Assembly: GCF_040450955.1 (NCBI RefSeq)
Contig: NZ_CP144373.1
Span: 748,001 to 812,000 of the forward strand
DNA: 64,000 nucleotides
Origin: Thermodesulfovibrio sp. 3907-1M
GTDB taxonomy: Bacteria; Nitrospirota; Thermodesulfovibrionia; Thermodesulfovibrionales; Thermodesulfovibrionaceae
Reading direction: 5' to 3'
Positions within the stretch are counted from its first letter, which is position 1, and every line of letters starts with the position of its first letter. The translations under genes were made by a program, and so were the position numbers. This document shows, one piece after another, positions 35,665 to 43,326 of this stretch. Under the pieces are notes generated by a model. That model did not search any database, was not told where the DNA came from, and worked only from the letters and a program-made list of their open reading frames with translations.

Positions 35665-37020
35665 ATGGATTTAGTAAGTGACATATTAAGGAAATTAAAA
35701 GGAGAGTATGTTGATATTTTCCTTGAGGAAAAAATAACAAATCAGCTTCAGATAGAAGAAAATAAAGTTCAAAAATGCTCTTCAGTTTTTGATAAAGGAC
35801 TGGGAGTAAGAGTAATCAAAGAAGGAAAAACCTTTTATGCCTACACAAATGATTTAACAAAAAAAGGGATTGAAGAGTTAATCTCCTCTTTAAAAAGCAA
35901 GGACAATGGTAAGCATCTCAATCTGAAAAAGATCGAGCCTGCAAAGCAATTTTTTATAAAAAACAATCCAGAAGATGTTGAAATATCACATAAAATAAAT
36001 TTTATAAAAAGAGCCAATGAAGTGGCATGGAAAGAAAGTCCAAAAATCAAACAAGTAAAAGTTCTATACGCTGATTCTGTTCAGAAAGTTAAAATAGCTA
36101 ATTCACAAGGAAATTTTACGGAAGAAAAAAGAATTCACACGCTTTTTCTGATTCATGTTGTAGCCCATGAAGATGGAGTTATTCAAACAGGATATGAAGC
36201 AGTAGGAGGATTTAAAGGAATTGAGCTTTTTGAGGAATTTCTGCCTGAAGAGATTTCACTTAAAACGACAAAGAGAGCTTTAATGATGCTCAAGGCAAGA
36301 CGGATTCAGGGAGGAAGAATGCCTGTTGTGATTTCCTCTGAAGCCGGTGGAACAATGATACATGAAGCAGTGGGACACGGACTTGAAGCAGACCTCGTTC
36401 AGGAAGGACTTTCAGTTTACAGTGGAAAAATTGGACAAAAAATAGCTTCAGAATTAATCACTGTAATTGACGATCCAACTCTCCCTAATATGAGAGGATC
36501 CTACGTTTTTGATGACGAAGGGACGCCTTCACAGAGGACAGTTTTAGTTGAAAAAGGGATTCTCGTTAATTATCTTTATGATAAATACACAGCAATAAAA
36601 GAAGGGAAAAAATCAACAGGAAATGGAAGAAGGCAGTCTTATGAGCATTATCCAATTCCAAGAATGAGTAATACTTTTATTGCACCTGGAGAACACTCTC
36701 CAGAAGAAATAGTTCGCTCAGTTGATAAAGGACTCTTTGTTAAAAAAATGGGTGGTGGGCAAGTTAACACTGTTACTGGAGAGTTTGTTTTTGAAGTTCA
36801 AGAGGGTTATCTTATAGAAAAAGGTATGATTGGAGAGCCTGTAAGGGGCGCGTTGCTGATTGGCACAGGACAGGAAATTTTAAGAAACATTGATATGGTT
36901 GGCAATGATCTGGGATTTTCCATCGGCACATGTGGAAAAAACTCTCAGGGAGTTCCTGTTACAGATGGAATGCCAACGGTAAGAATTCCTGAGATAGTTG
37001 TTGGAGGACAAGCAAACTAA
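35665..37020 (+). CDS. tldD: Metalloprotease TldD
   Basis: This 451-residue subunit of the TldD/TldE(PmbA) protease degrades peptides and matures some modified peptides. MIHEAVGHGLEADL contains the HExxxH zinc motif, and the C-terminal half has VNTVTGEFVFEVQEGYLIEKG typical of the family. The ATG at 35665 follows GGAGG by five bases; an ATG four codons earlier overlaps that site and is less likely. The partner PmbA is not in the window, and no peptide substrate gene is obvious nearby. Confidence 0.92.
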   Translation: MDLVSDILRKLKGEYVDIFLEEKITNQLQIEENKVQKCSSVFDKGLGVRVIKEGKTFYAYTNDLTKKGIEELISSLKSKDNGKHLNLKKIEPAKQFFIKNNPEDVEISHKINFIKRANEVAWKESPKIKQVKVLYADSVQKVKIANSQGNFTEEKRIHTLFLIHVVAHEDGVIQTGYEAVGGFKGIELFEEFLPEEISLKTTKRALMMLKARRIQGGRMPVVISSEAGGTMIHEAVGHGLEADLVQEGLSVYSGKIGQKIASELITVIDDPTLPNMRGSYVFDDEGTPSQRTVLVEKGILVNYLYDKYTAIKEGKKSTGNGRRQSYEHYPIPRMSNTFIAPGEHSPEEIVRSVDKGLFVKKMGGGQVNTVTGEFVFEVQEGYLIEKGMIGEPVRGALLIGTGQEILRNIDMVGNDLGFSIGTCGKNSQGVPVTDGMPTVRIPEIVVGGQAN

Positions 37021-37128
37021 ATGTTTTATTTTTTCCATGAATGTATCATTTTTACCACATTAATATCCTGGATGAACTAATAATTTCAGCAATTCTGTTC
37101 TGGCATTCTTTTTGTATATCACTTCTTG

Positions 37129-38007
37129 ATGCCTTTTCAGAAAACTATAAGATCAGAAATTGCACTGTCCGGTGTGGGAATACACACAGGTAAAAGAATT
37201 AATATAAGACTTATTCCTGCCCAGAGGGATACGGGTATAATCTTTTATAGAACAGATAAAGGATTGTCAATTAAGGCAAAACTTCCTTTTGTTATTGATA
37301 CATCTCTTGCAACAACAATAGGGATTGATGGAATAAAAGTTAGAACAGTTGAACATCTTCTTGCTACTTTGCATGTTTTTGGAATAACAAATGTCATTAT
37401 TGAAATAGACGGTTCAGAAATCCCTGTGATGGATGGAAGTGCTATTGATTTTGCAAAAATTATTATGAAAACAGGAACTTCAAAACAGGGTAAAACAATA
37501 CCTATATTAAAAATAACAAAGCCATGTATTTACGAAGAATCACGTTCACGAATTGTTGCCAAACCACACAAAGGCTTTAGGATAACCTATAAAATTTTTT
37601 ATGAACATCCCTTAATTTTAGAACAATCTCTATCAATTGAAATCAATGAACAAAACTTTCTTAAAGAAATCGCACCTGCGAGGACTTTCGGATTTTTAAA
37701 GGACATACAGTATCTTCTTCAAAACGGTTTTGCTCGTGGAGGTTCATTGGAAAATGCTCTTGTTCTTGACGAAAAAGGAGTTGTAGGAGGAAAACTCAGA
37801 TTCAAAGATGAATTTGTAAGACATAAAATCCTTGATGCAATCGGTGATTTATCTTTATTGGGTTTCCCTCTGCAGGGACACTTTATAATTGAAAAGGGCG
37901 GGCATACTGCTCATATAAACTTCTTAAAACATCTTATTGAATCAGGCTGTTACGAATTAGAAGAAGAACCTTACTTTAATTTTCAACTATCAGCACAGGC
38001 TGTTTAA
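37129..38007 (+). CDS. lpxC: UDP-3-O-acyl-N-acetylglucosamine deacetylase
   Basis: This 292-residue zinc enzyme catalyses the committed step of lipid A synthesis. The start QKTIRSEIALSGVGIHTGK is diagnostic. VEHLLATLHVFG carries the first zinc histidine, and FVRHKILDAIGDLSLLG the second histidine and aspartate. Length is normal. There is no Shine-Dalgarno sequence before the ATG at 37129, which lies 108 bases after tldD. Its presence shows that the organism makes lipid A. The stop overlaps the convergent dipeptide-type permease gene. Confidence 0.94.
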   Translation: MPFQKTIRSEIALSGVGIHTGKRINIRLIPAQRDTGIIFYRTDKGLSIKAKLPFVIDTSLATTIGIDGIKVRTVEHLLATLHVFGITNVIIEIDGSEIPVMDGSAIDFAKIIMKTGTSKQGKTIPILKITKPCIYEESRSRIVAKPHKGFRITYKIFYEHPLILEQSLSIEINEQNFLKEIAPARTFGFLKDIQYLLQNGFARGGSLENALVLDEKGVVGGKLRFKDEFVRHKILDAIGDLSLLGFPLQGHFIIEKGGHTAHINFLKHLIESGCYELEEEPYFNFQLSAQAV

Positions 38008-38843
38008 TCCTCAGTCCAGTGCTTCGGATCAAGAGCATCTCTTAATGCTTCACCAAGAAGATTAAAGGACAACACTGTTAAAAATATGGCTAAACCAGGA
38101 AATAGACTCATCCACCATGCAACAGTAATGTAGTCTTTACCAACGCTTAAAATTCCTCCCCAGCTTGGCTCAGGCGGCTGGATTCCAAGTCCAAGAAAGC
38201 TTAATCCACTCTCAATTAATATAGCTCCGCCAACAGAAAACGTTGCGGCAACTATAACAGGATAAATTGCATTAGGAAGAATATGCTTAAAAATGATTCT
38301 ACCAGAACTTGCACCAATTGCTCTTGCAGCAAGAACAAACTCTCTTTCCTTCAATGATAAAACCTCTGCTCTCACAAGTCTTGCCACATCCATCCATCCT
38401 GTAAGCCCTATTACTAACATAATTATGTAAATGCTTGGCTCAAGCACAGCAACAACAGCCAGAATTAAAAACAATGTTGGAAAAGCAAGCATCACATCAA
38501 CAACTCTCATTATCAACGAATCAATCCATCCTCCGTAATATCCTGCAATTGCACCGAGTATTGTTCCAGTAAAAACAGCAATTCCCATTGCAAGAAATCC
38601 TACTCTAAGAGACACCCTTGCACCGTAAATTATTCTTGAGAAAACATCCCGTCCAAGCTCATCAGTGCCAAAGGGATGCTGCTTTGATGGTGGTTCAAGA
38701 ACATGATAAACATTAATTTTGTATGGATCATATGGAGCAAAATAAGAAGCAAAAATTGCAATAAAAAATACAAAAAGAATAAATACCAAACCTACAACTG
38801 CCAGTTTATTTCTTAAAACTCTTTTCAGTATAAGCTTAAACAT
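38004..38843 (-). CDS. ABC transporter permease, DppC/OppC type
   Basis: This 279-residue inner-membrane protein has six membrane segments. The N-terminal [21 protein letters not shown] and [19 protein letters not shown] are the OppC signature. The EAA loop [20 protein letters not shown] contacts the ATPase. It is a partner of the DppB-type gene, whose stop overlaps its start by eight bases. No substrate-binding protein or ATPase genes are adjacent, so the transporter must borrow these from elsewhere or they lie outside. Peptides or nickel are typical substrates. Confidence 0.9.
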   Translation of the reverse strand: MFKLILKRVLRNKLAVVGLVFILFVFFIAIFASYFAPYDPYKINVYHVLEPPSKQHPFGTDELGRDVFSRIIYGARVSLRVGFLAMGIAVFTGTILGAIAGYYGGWIDSLIMRVVDVMLAFPTLFLILAVVAVLEPSIYIIMLVIGLTGWMDVARLVRAEVLSLKEREFVLAARAIGASSGRIIFKHILPNAIYPVIVAATFSVGGAILIESGLSFLGLGIQPPEPSWGGILSVGKDYITVAWWMSLFPGLAIFLTVLSFNLLGEALRDALDPKHWTED

Positions 38844-39816
38844 CCCGTTTTACCCTTATTCTTGGGTCAACAACAAAATATGCAATGTCTGCGAGAAGAT
38901 TGCCAATCAATGTCAATAATGCACCGAACAGCAATATTCCCATTATTGTTGGATAATCCCTTGCCATGGCAGAAGAATAAAAAAGCTGTCCCATTCCTGG
39001 AATGGAAAAAATACTTTCAAATATCACGCTTCCACCGATAAGTCCTGGAATTGCAAGTCCTAAAAGCGTTACAACTGGCAGCAAAGCATTCCTTAAGGCA
39101 TGTCTGACAATAACAACTCTTTCAGGCAATCCCTTTGCTCTTGCTGTCCTTATAAAATCCTGTCTCAGAACCTCAAGCATACTTGAACGGGTATATCTGG
39201 ACATTCCAGCAAGTCCTGCAAAGGACATAATTGTAACTGGCAAAATAAGATGTTTTATCCAGTCAACTACTCTTTCATGAAAAGGCATTGTTTCAGCTCC
39301 AATACTCTGAATTCCGGAAATGGGAAGCCATCCAAGATTTACGCCAAAAACAATCATGGCAAGCAAAGCAATCCAGAAAGTTGGAACAGAAAAGCCTGTA
39401 AAAACAAAAACTGTAAGAACTCTGTCAAAGACACTTCCTGGTTTCAAAGCTGAAAAAACTCCAATTGGAATAGAGACAACAAGAATAAGAAGAAGGGAAA
39501 GCAGATTAAGAGTCACAGTGATTGGAAGTCTCTCTTTTATTTTTTCTTTAACAGGCCTTCCATCAACAAAACTCTTTCCCAAATCCAGTGTAATAACCAT
39601 CCTCAGCCAGTTTAAATATCTTTCGTGAAGGGGTTTGTCAAGTCCGTAAAGCTTTTTTAAAGACTCCATTGCTTCAGGAGATGCCTTTGGTGAGAGCTCT
39701 TCAGTAAAGCTTGCAGGTGAACCCGGTGCAAGATTTATCACAATAAAACATATAAGAGTGATACCAAAAAGAATTGGAATCATCAGAAAAAATCGCTTGA
39801 GTATGTAAGAAAGCAT
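38836..39816 (-). CDS. ABC transporter permease, DppB/OppB type
   Basis: This 326-residue inner-membrane protein has six membrane segments. [19 protein letters not shown] at the N-terminus, the EAA loop [21 protein letters not shown] and the late [20 protein letters not shown] are family hallmarks. It precedes the DppC-type gene with an eight-base overlap. The family imports peptides, nickel or similar solutes; nothing in the sequence decides which. No Shine-Dalgarno sequence is seen before its ATG, 26 bases after the ferredoxin gene. Confidence 0.9.
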   Translation of the reverse strand: MLSYILKRFFLMIPILFGITLICFIVINLAPGSPASFTEELSPKASPEAMESLKKLYGLDKPLHERYLNWLRMVITLDLGKSFVDGRPVKEKIKERLPITVTLNLLSLLLILVVSIPIGVFSALKPGSVFDRVLTVFVFTGFSVPTFWIALLAMIVFGVNLGWLPISGIQSIGAETMPFHERVVDWIKHLILPVTIMSFAGLAGMSRYTRSSMLEVLRQDFIRTARAKGLPERVVIVRHALRNALLPVVTLLGLAIPGLIGGSVIFESIFSIPGMGQLFYSSAMARDYPTIMGILLFGALLTLIGNLLADIAYFVVDPRIRVKRDV

Positions 39817-39842
39817 AGACTAAATTTTACAATAAAAAACAG

Positions 39843-40505
39843 TTATTTGGAAATCCTTAAAACCCCATCTATGTCCACTATTTTCTCTTCCATTGGAACT
39901 TCTACCTGAGCCCTTTTCATTGCCTCCTTTACAATCCAGCTTAATCCTCCACAACATGGAACTATCATTCTTAAAACAGTTAAGGATTTAATATCATTGA
40001 GCCTGAAAACCTCTGCAAGTTTTTCAATATATAAACTGGCATCATCAAGCTTGGGACATGCAATAAGCAACTTTCTGTTTTTCAATAAATTTTCGTGAAA
40101 TCCACTGTATGAAAAAGCCGTGCAGTCTGCAGCAATGACAAGATCAGCTCCCTTTAAAAAAGGAGCATTCACAGAGACAAGCTTCAATTGAATGGGCCAG
40201 TTGTTCAATTTATGATTTTTAGCAAATGTCAAGCACTCGCAAACAGGTGCTTCAACTTTCCTTAGCAATTCAAGATGCTTTTTGGTTGCCTCTTCATCAA
40301 AAGGCTTTGCCTCTCTCTGCACAATTGTTATAGCACCCTTTGGACAACTTCCAATGCAAGCACCTAATCCATCACAGTAAATTTCATTAACTAACTTTGC
40401 CTTTCCATTAACAATCTGAATAGCACCTTCTTCACAGGCATTAACACAAACTCCGCATCCATCGCATTTATCCTCATCAATTTGAACAATTTGCCTCTTA
40501 ATCAT
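39843..40505 (-). CDS. Ferredoxin-like iron-sulfur protein, cysteine-rich
   Basis: In this 220-residue cytoplasmic protein the first cluster motif is complete (CDGCGVCVNACEEGAI). The second reads CDGLGACIGSCPKGAI, where leucine replaces the second cysteine, so the second cluster has only three standard ligands. Further cysteines occur in CECLTF, DCTAF, ACPKLDD and PCCGG. Proteins of this layout occur beside hybrid-cluster protein in anaerobes and serve as electron donors; that role here is inference. GGAGG precedes the ATG. A palindromic FNR-like site lies about 42 bases before the expected transcription start. Confidence 0.75.
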   Translation of the reverse strand: MIKRQIVQIDEDKCDGCGVCVNACEEGAIQIVNGKAKLVNEIYCDGLGACIGSCPKGAITIVQREAKPFDEEATKKHLELLRKVEAPVCECLTFAKNHKLNNWPIQLKLVSVNAPFLKGADLVIAADCTAFSYSGFHENLLKNRKLLIACPKLDDASLYIEKLAEVFRLNDIKSLTVLRMIVPCCGGLSWIVKEAMKRAQVEVPMEEKIVDIDGVLRISK

Positions 40506-40546
40506 TTTTTCCTCCTATTTTCAACATTTTTTAATTTATGTGATTA

Positions 40547-40591
40547 ATTCTATAGCATAAAATCAGGCAGGATCTATGATGTAAATCATAG
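40547..40591 (-). promoter_or_regulatory. FNR-like operator with class II promoter spacing
   Basis: A perfect inverted repeat, CTATGAT, four bases, ATCATAG (40574-40591), matches the FNR core TGAT-N4-ATCA. On the minus strand a -10 (TATAGA or TAGAAT, 40554-40547) follows and predicts a start near 40541. This puts the centre of the repeat at about -41.5, the classic class II activator position. The site overlaps the last codons of the upstream methyltransferase gene. Confidence 0.6.
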
Positions 40592-41287
40592 TTTGTATAT
40601 TAACTCCATCTCCTCTGTATACTTTCCATCTTCTCTGTAAATAAAAAGTGGAGGCTCTACTTTAAGAGCCACCTTACCTCCTTTGACTGCCTCTATGAGA
40701 ACCATTTTTGCCTCTGCCTTTATTTTTGAATGAACAAAACGAAGCCTTTTTACCTCAAGAGAGTAATTCCCCATTATTTTAATAATTTCAGTCAGTCTTT
40801 CGGGCAGATGAATCATATAAAGCCTACCTCTATGTTTTAATACTCTCTGACTTAGTTGGGAGATGTCTTTAACCGTAAGACTCAATTCATGCCTTGCCAT
40901 AGCCCTTTTTTCCATAGGACTCATCTTACCTGTTCCCGGTCTTCTGAATGGGGGATTGGAAATTACGAGATCATAACCGGAGTCATGAAATTCTTTTGCA
41001 TCAGAACATAGTATTCTGACTCTATCTTCAACATTGTTTAATTTAGAACTTATACGAGCAAGCACTGCAAGCTCTTCCTGAATTTCTATCATTGTAACAT
41101 AAGCTTCTGGATATCTTTTTGCTAGAATAATTCCAATGATTCCGGTTCCTGCACCAACGTCTGCAATTTTGTATACTCTTTTTAAATTAACAAAATGAGC
41201 AAGAATCAGAGCGTCTACGCTGAAACGATAACCTTCCTCAGGCTGGCAGATTTTTATACTTCCTATAGAGTCAATTGTGTATTGCAT
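40586..41287 (-). CDS. TrmN6-like tRNA adenine-N6 methyltransferase
   Basis: This 233-residue SAM-dependent methyltransferase carries ADVGAGTGIIGIILA (SAM motif) and LVISNPPFRR, the NPPF motif of N6-adenine methylation. It matches the family that modifies A37 in tRNA-Val1 (TrmN6/YfiC). Substrate specificity across the family varies, so the target is inferred. Its last codons overlap the FNR-like operator of the ferredoxin gene. Confidence 0.82.
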   Translation of the reverse strand: MQYTIDSIGSIKICQPEEGYRFSVDALILAHFVNLKRVYKIADVGAGTGIIGIILAKRYPEAYVTMIEIQEELAVLARISSKLNNVEDRVRILCSDAKEFHDSGYDLVISNPPFRRPGTGKMSPMEKRAMARHELSLTVKDISQLSQRVLKHRGRLYMIHLPERLTEIIKIMGNYSLEVKRLRFVHSKIKAEAKMVLIEAVKGGKVALKVEPPLFIYREDGKYTEEMELIYKL

Positions 41288-41325
41288 AGAAAAAATTATA
41301 ACATACAGACAAAATCAGAAAAATT

Positions 41326-41334
41326 TGATATACT
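41326..41334 (+). promoter_or_regulatory. Extended -10 promoter of the DUF2934-amrS unit
   Basis: TGATATACT (TG, one base, TATACT) lies in the 233-base gap between trmN6 and the DUF2934 gene, predicting a start near 41341 and a leader of about 180 bases. That leader contains one arm of the dispersed palindromic element and a TTGAAAAT/ATTTTCAA inverted repeat. Nothing else is seen in the gap. Confidence 0.4.
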
Positions 41335-41381
41335 TTAAAAAAGATTATTAATTTTTTAGCTGTCATGAGGAGCCAATTTTC

Positions 41382-41409
41382 TGTTATTCCGAGAGTTAGC
41401 GAGGAATCT
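41382..41409. repeat. Solo arm of the dispersed palindromic element
   Basis: TGTTATTCCGAG followed by an AGCGAGGAATCT block matches the left half of the palindrome at 916-943 with a few changes, but its right half is missing. It lies in the untranslated region before the DUF2934 gene. Confidence 0.75.
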
Positions 41410-41520
41410 ACTTATTAGTGTGGAGGTAATTGAAAATTAAAAATGTTTGTAATTTTCTGATTTTCAAGAGCTTGTAAATTTTTGAACAGCCTCAATAATT
41501 AAAAAAATGGAGGTGTAAAA

Positions 41521-41787
41521 ATGATTGACAGGGAAAAACTTGAGGAGGAAATAAGACAGGTTGCCTATGAGCTTTATGTTAAAAGCGGATGCATTCCTGG
41601 AAGAGACCTTGATAACTGGCTTGAGGCTGAAAGAATTGTTATGGTTAAATACGGATTTACAAGACAAGAAAAAGAGCCTCAGACTGCTGAAGCAGAAAAG
41701 GAGGATAAACCTAAAAAAAGAGGCAGAAGAGTTTGTAAGAAAGGCTCTGCAACAAAAAAATCAAAAGGCAGAGGCAAAAAATCATGA
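41521..41787 (+). CDS. DUF2934 small basic protein
   Basis: In this 88-residue protein the first 45 residues match DUF2934 (IRQVAYELYVKSGCIPGRDLDNWLEAE). The last 25 residues are a lysine-, arginine- and glycine-rich tail (RGRRVCKKGSATKKSKGRGK) like nucleic-acid-binding tails. Its function is unknown. GGAGGTG precedes the ATG. It overlaps amrS by four bases, so the two are translated together, an association I cannot explain. Confidence 0.8.
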   Translation: MIDREKLEEEIRQVAYELYVKSGCIPGRDLDNWLEAERIVMVKYGFTRQEKEPQTAEAEKEDKPKKRGRRVCKKGSATKKSKGRGKKS

Positions 41788-42794
41788 AGGAAGCTTTATT
41801 TTATGAAAAGCTTGAGGACAGAAAGGTAAAATGTGGACTCTGTAATCACCACTGTGTAATTTCTCATGATGCAAGAGGTATCTGCGGAGTTAGGGAAAAC
41901 AGAGAAGGAGTGCTTTACAGCCTTGTCTATGGAAAAATAATTGCTTACCACATTGATCCGATTGAAAAAAAGCCACTTTTTCACTTTTATCCCGGTTCTG
42001 TATCCTACTCAATTGCTACAGTTGGATGCAACTTCCGCTGTCTTCATTGTCAGAACTATACAATCTCACAGTATCCAAAGCTTTACAAAGATATTCCGGG
42101 TGAGGATTTTACTCCTGAAGATGTGGTAAATGAGGCAAGAGCAAGCGGCTGTAAGAGTATTTCCTACACCTATACTGAACCAACGATTTTTCTCGAGTTT
42201 GCCTATGACTGCATGGTTTTAGCTCATAGGGAAGGAATTAAAAATGTATGGGTAAGCAATGGTTACATGTCAGAGGAAGCTCTGAGATTTGTTGCACCAT
42301 ATCTTGATGCAATAAATGTTGACCTTAAAGGAGATGATGATTTTTACAAAAAAATCTGCGGAGCAAGGCTTGAACCTGTAATGAAAAATATAAGACTTCT
42401 TAAAGAACTGAGAGTATGGGTTGAGGTAACAACCTTGATTATTCCTGATTTAAATGATTCAGAAGAATTTTTAAGAAGTGTAGCCCGTTTTCTCGCCTCC
42501 ATTGATCCTTCCATTCCATGGCATGTAACACAGTTTTATCCAACCTATCAACTTACAGATAAATCAAGAACTCCTGTTGAGACATTAAGAAAAGCGAGGA
42601 ATATTGGTTTTGAAGAAGGGCTCAGGTTTGTCTATGTCGGTAATATTCCTGGTGAAGGAGGAGAAAACACATACTGCCCTAATTGTAAAAAGCTTCTCAT
42701 TGAGCGATTTGGATTTTTTATCAATAAAATAAACATAAAACAGTCCCGATGCACAAACTGCGGGACTGCTGTTGAAGGAGTTGGATTGCCATGA
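41784..42794 (+). CDS. amrS: AmmeMemoRadiSam-system radical SAM enzyme AmrS
   Basis: This 336-residue radical-SAM protein carries CNFRCLHC at residues 82-89, the cluster motif. A zinc-like N-terminal CGLCNHHC precedes it and a C-terminal ribbon (YCPNCKKL and RCTNCGT) follows. It belongs to the set that co-occurs with AMMECR1 and Memo domain proteins, and relatives act as glycyl-radical activase-like enzymes. The reaction is not known. The Memo and AMMECR1 partners are not in this window; the upstream neighbour is the DUF2934 gene. Confidence 0.9.
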   Translation: MKEALFYEKLEDRKVKCGLCNHHCVISHDARGICGVRENREGVLYSLVYGKIIAYHIDPIEKKPLFHFYPGSVSYSIATVGCNFRCLHCQNYTISQYPKLYKDIPGEDFTPEDVVNEARASGCKSISYTYTEPTIFLEFAYDCMVLAHREGIKNVWVSNGYMSEEALRFVAPYLDAINVDLKGDDDFYKKICGARLEPVMKNIRLLKELRVWVEVTTLIIPDLNDSEEFLRSVARFLASIDPSIPWHVTQFYPTYQLTDKSRTPVETLRKARNIGFEEGLRFVYVGNIPGEGGENTYCPNCKKLLIERFGFFINKINIKQSRCTNCGTAVEGVGLP

Positions 42795-42809
42795 ATCTGA
42801 GATTATTTA

Positions 42810-43292
42810 TTAAATTTTATACTTAATTTTTCTCAAAAAATCTTTTCTGTGCTGACGGTCTTTTTCGTTTTCAACTCCCTTAGGTGAAAAACCATCAATT
42901 ACACCAAGAATGCCTCTTCCAAGCTCTGTTTCTGCAACCACTACCTCAAGAGGATTTGCTGTGGCACAGTAAATACCGCATACTTCCTGACACATCTTTA
43001 TTGCATTTAAAACACTGATAGGGAAAGCATCTTTCATGAGAATGCAGAATACATGACCTGCGCCTATGTTTTGCAGGTTTTTAATGCATACATCTCTTAA
43101 TTCTTCATCATTTCCTTCAGAGCGAATAAGACATGGACCTGATGCTTCTGTAAAGGCAACTGCAAACTTTGCATGGGGAATATGGGTTGCAAGTATCTCA
43201 TAAAGGTCTTCAGCGGTTTTTATGAAATGAGTCTGCCCAAGTATTATGTTACATCCTTCAGGAATCTCAACTTTTATTGATTTAAGTTCCAT
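42810..43292 (-). CDS. Adenosine-specific kinase (DUF355)
   Basis: This 160-residue protein matches the family by VEIPEGCNIILGQTHFIKTAEDL near the start and ANPLEVVVAETELGRGILGVID near the end. The family is found in archaea and thermophilic bacteria and is named after binding or phosphorylating adenosine; a catalytic role here is unproven. It stands alone, convergent with amrS, with AGGTGG before the ATG. Confidence 0.82.
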   Translation of the reverse strand: MELKSIKVEIPEGCNIILGQTHFIKTAEDLYEILATHIPHAKFAVAFTEASGPCLIRSEGNDEELRDVCIKNLQNIGAGHVFCILMKDAFPISVLNAIKMCQEVCGIYCATANPLEVVVAETELGRGILGVIDGFSPKGVENEKDRQHRKDFLRKIKYKI

Positions 43293-43326
43293 ATGCCACC
43301 TCCATTTTTTTCAAATTATATCACAT

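Noticed and set aside
37101-37116. A sigma-54-like TGGCAT-N5-TTGTA just before lpxC.
   Set aside because: It would place the start at or next to the lpxC ATG, both elements deviate from consensus, and no activator or reason for sigma-54 control of lpxC is apparent. Probably chance.
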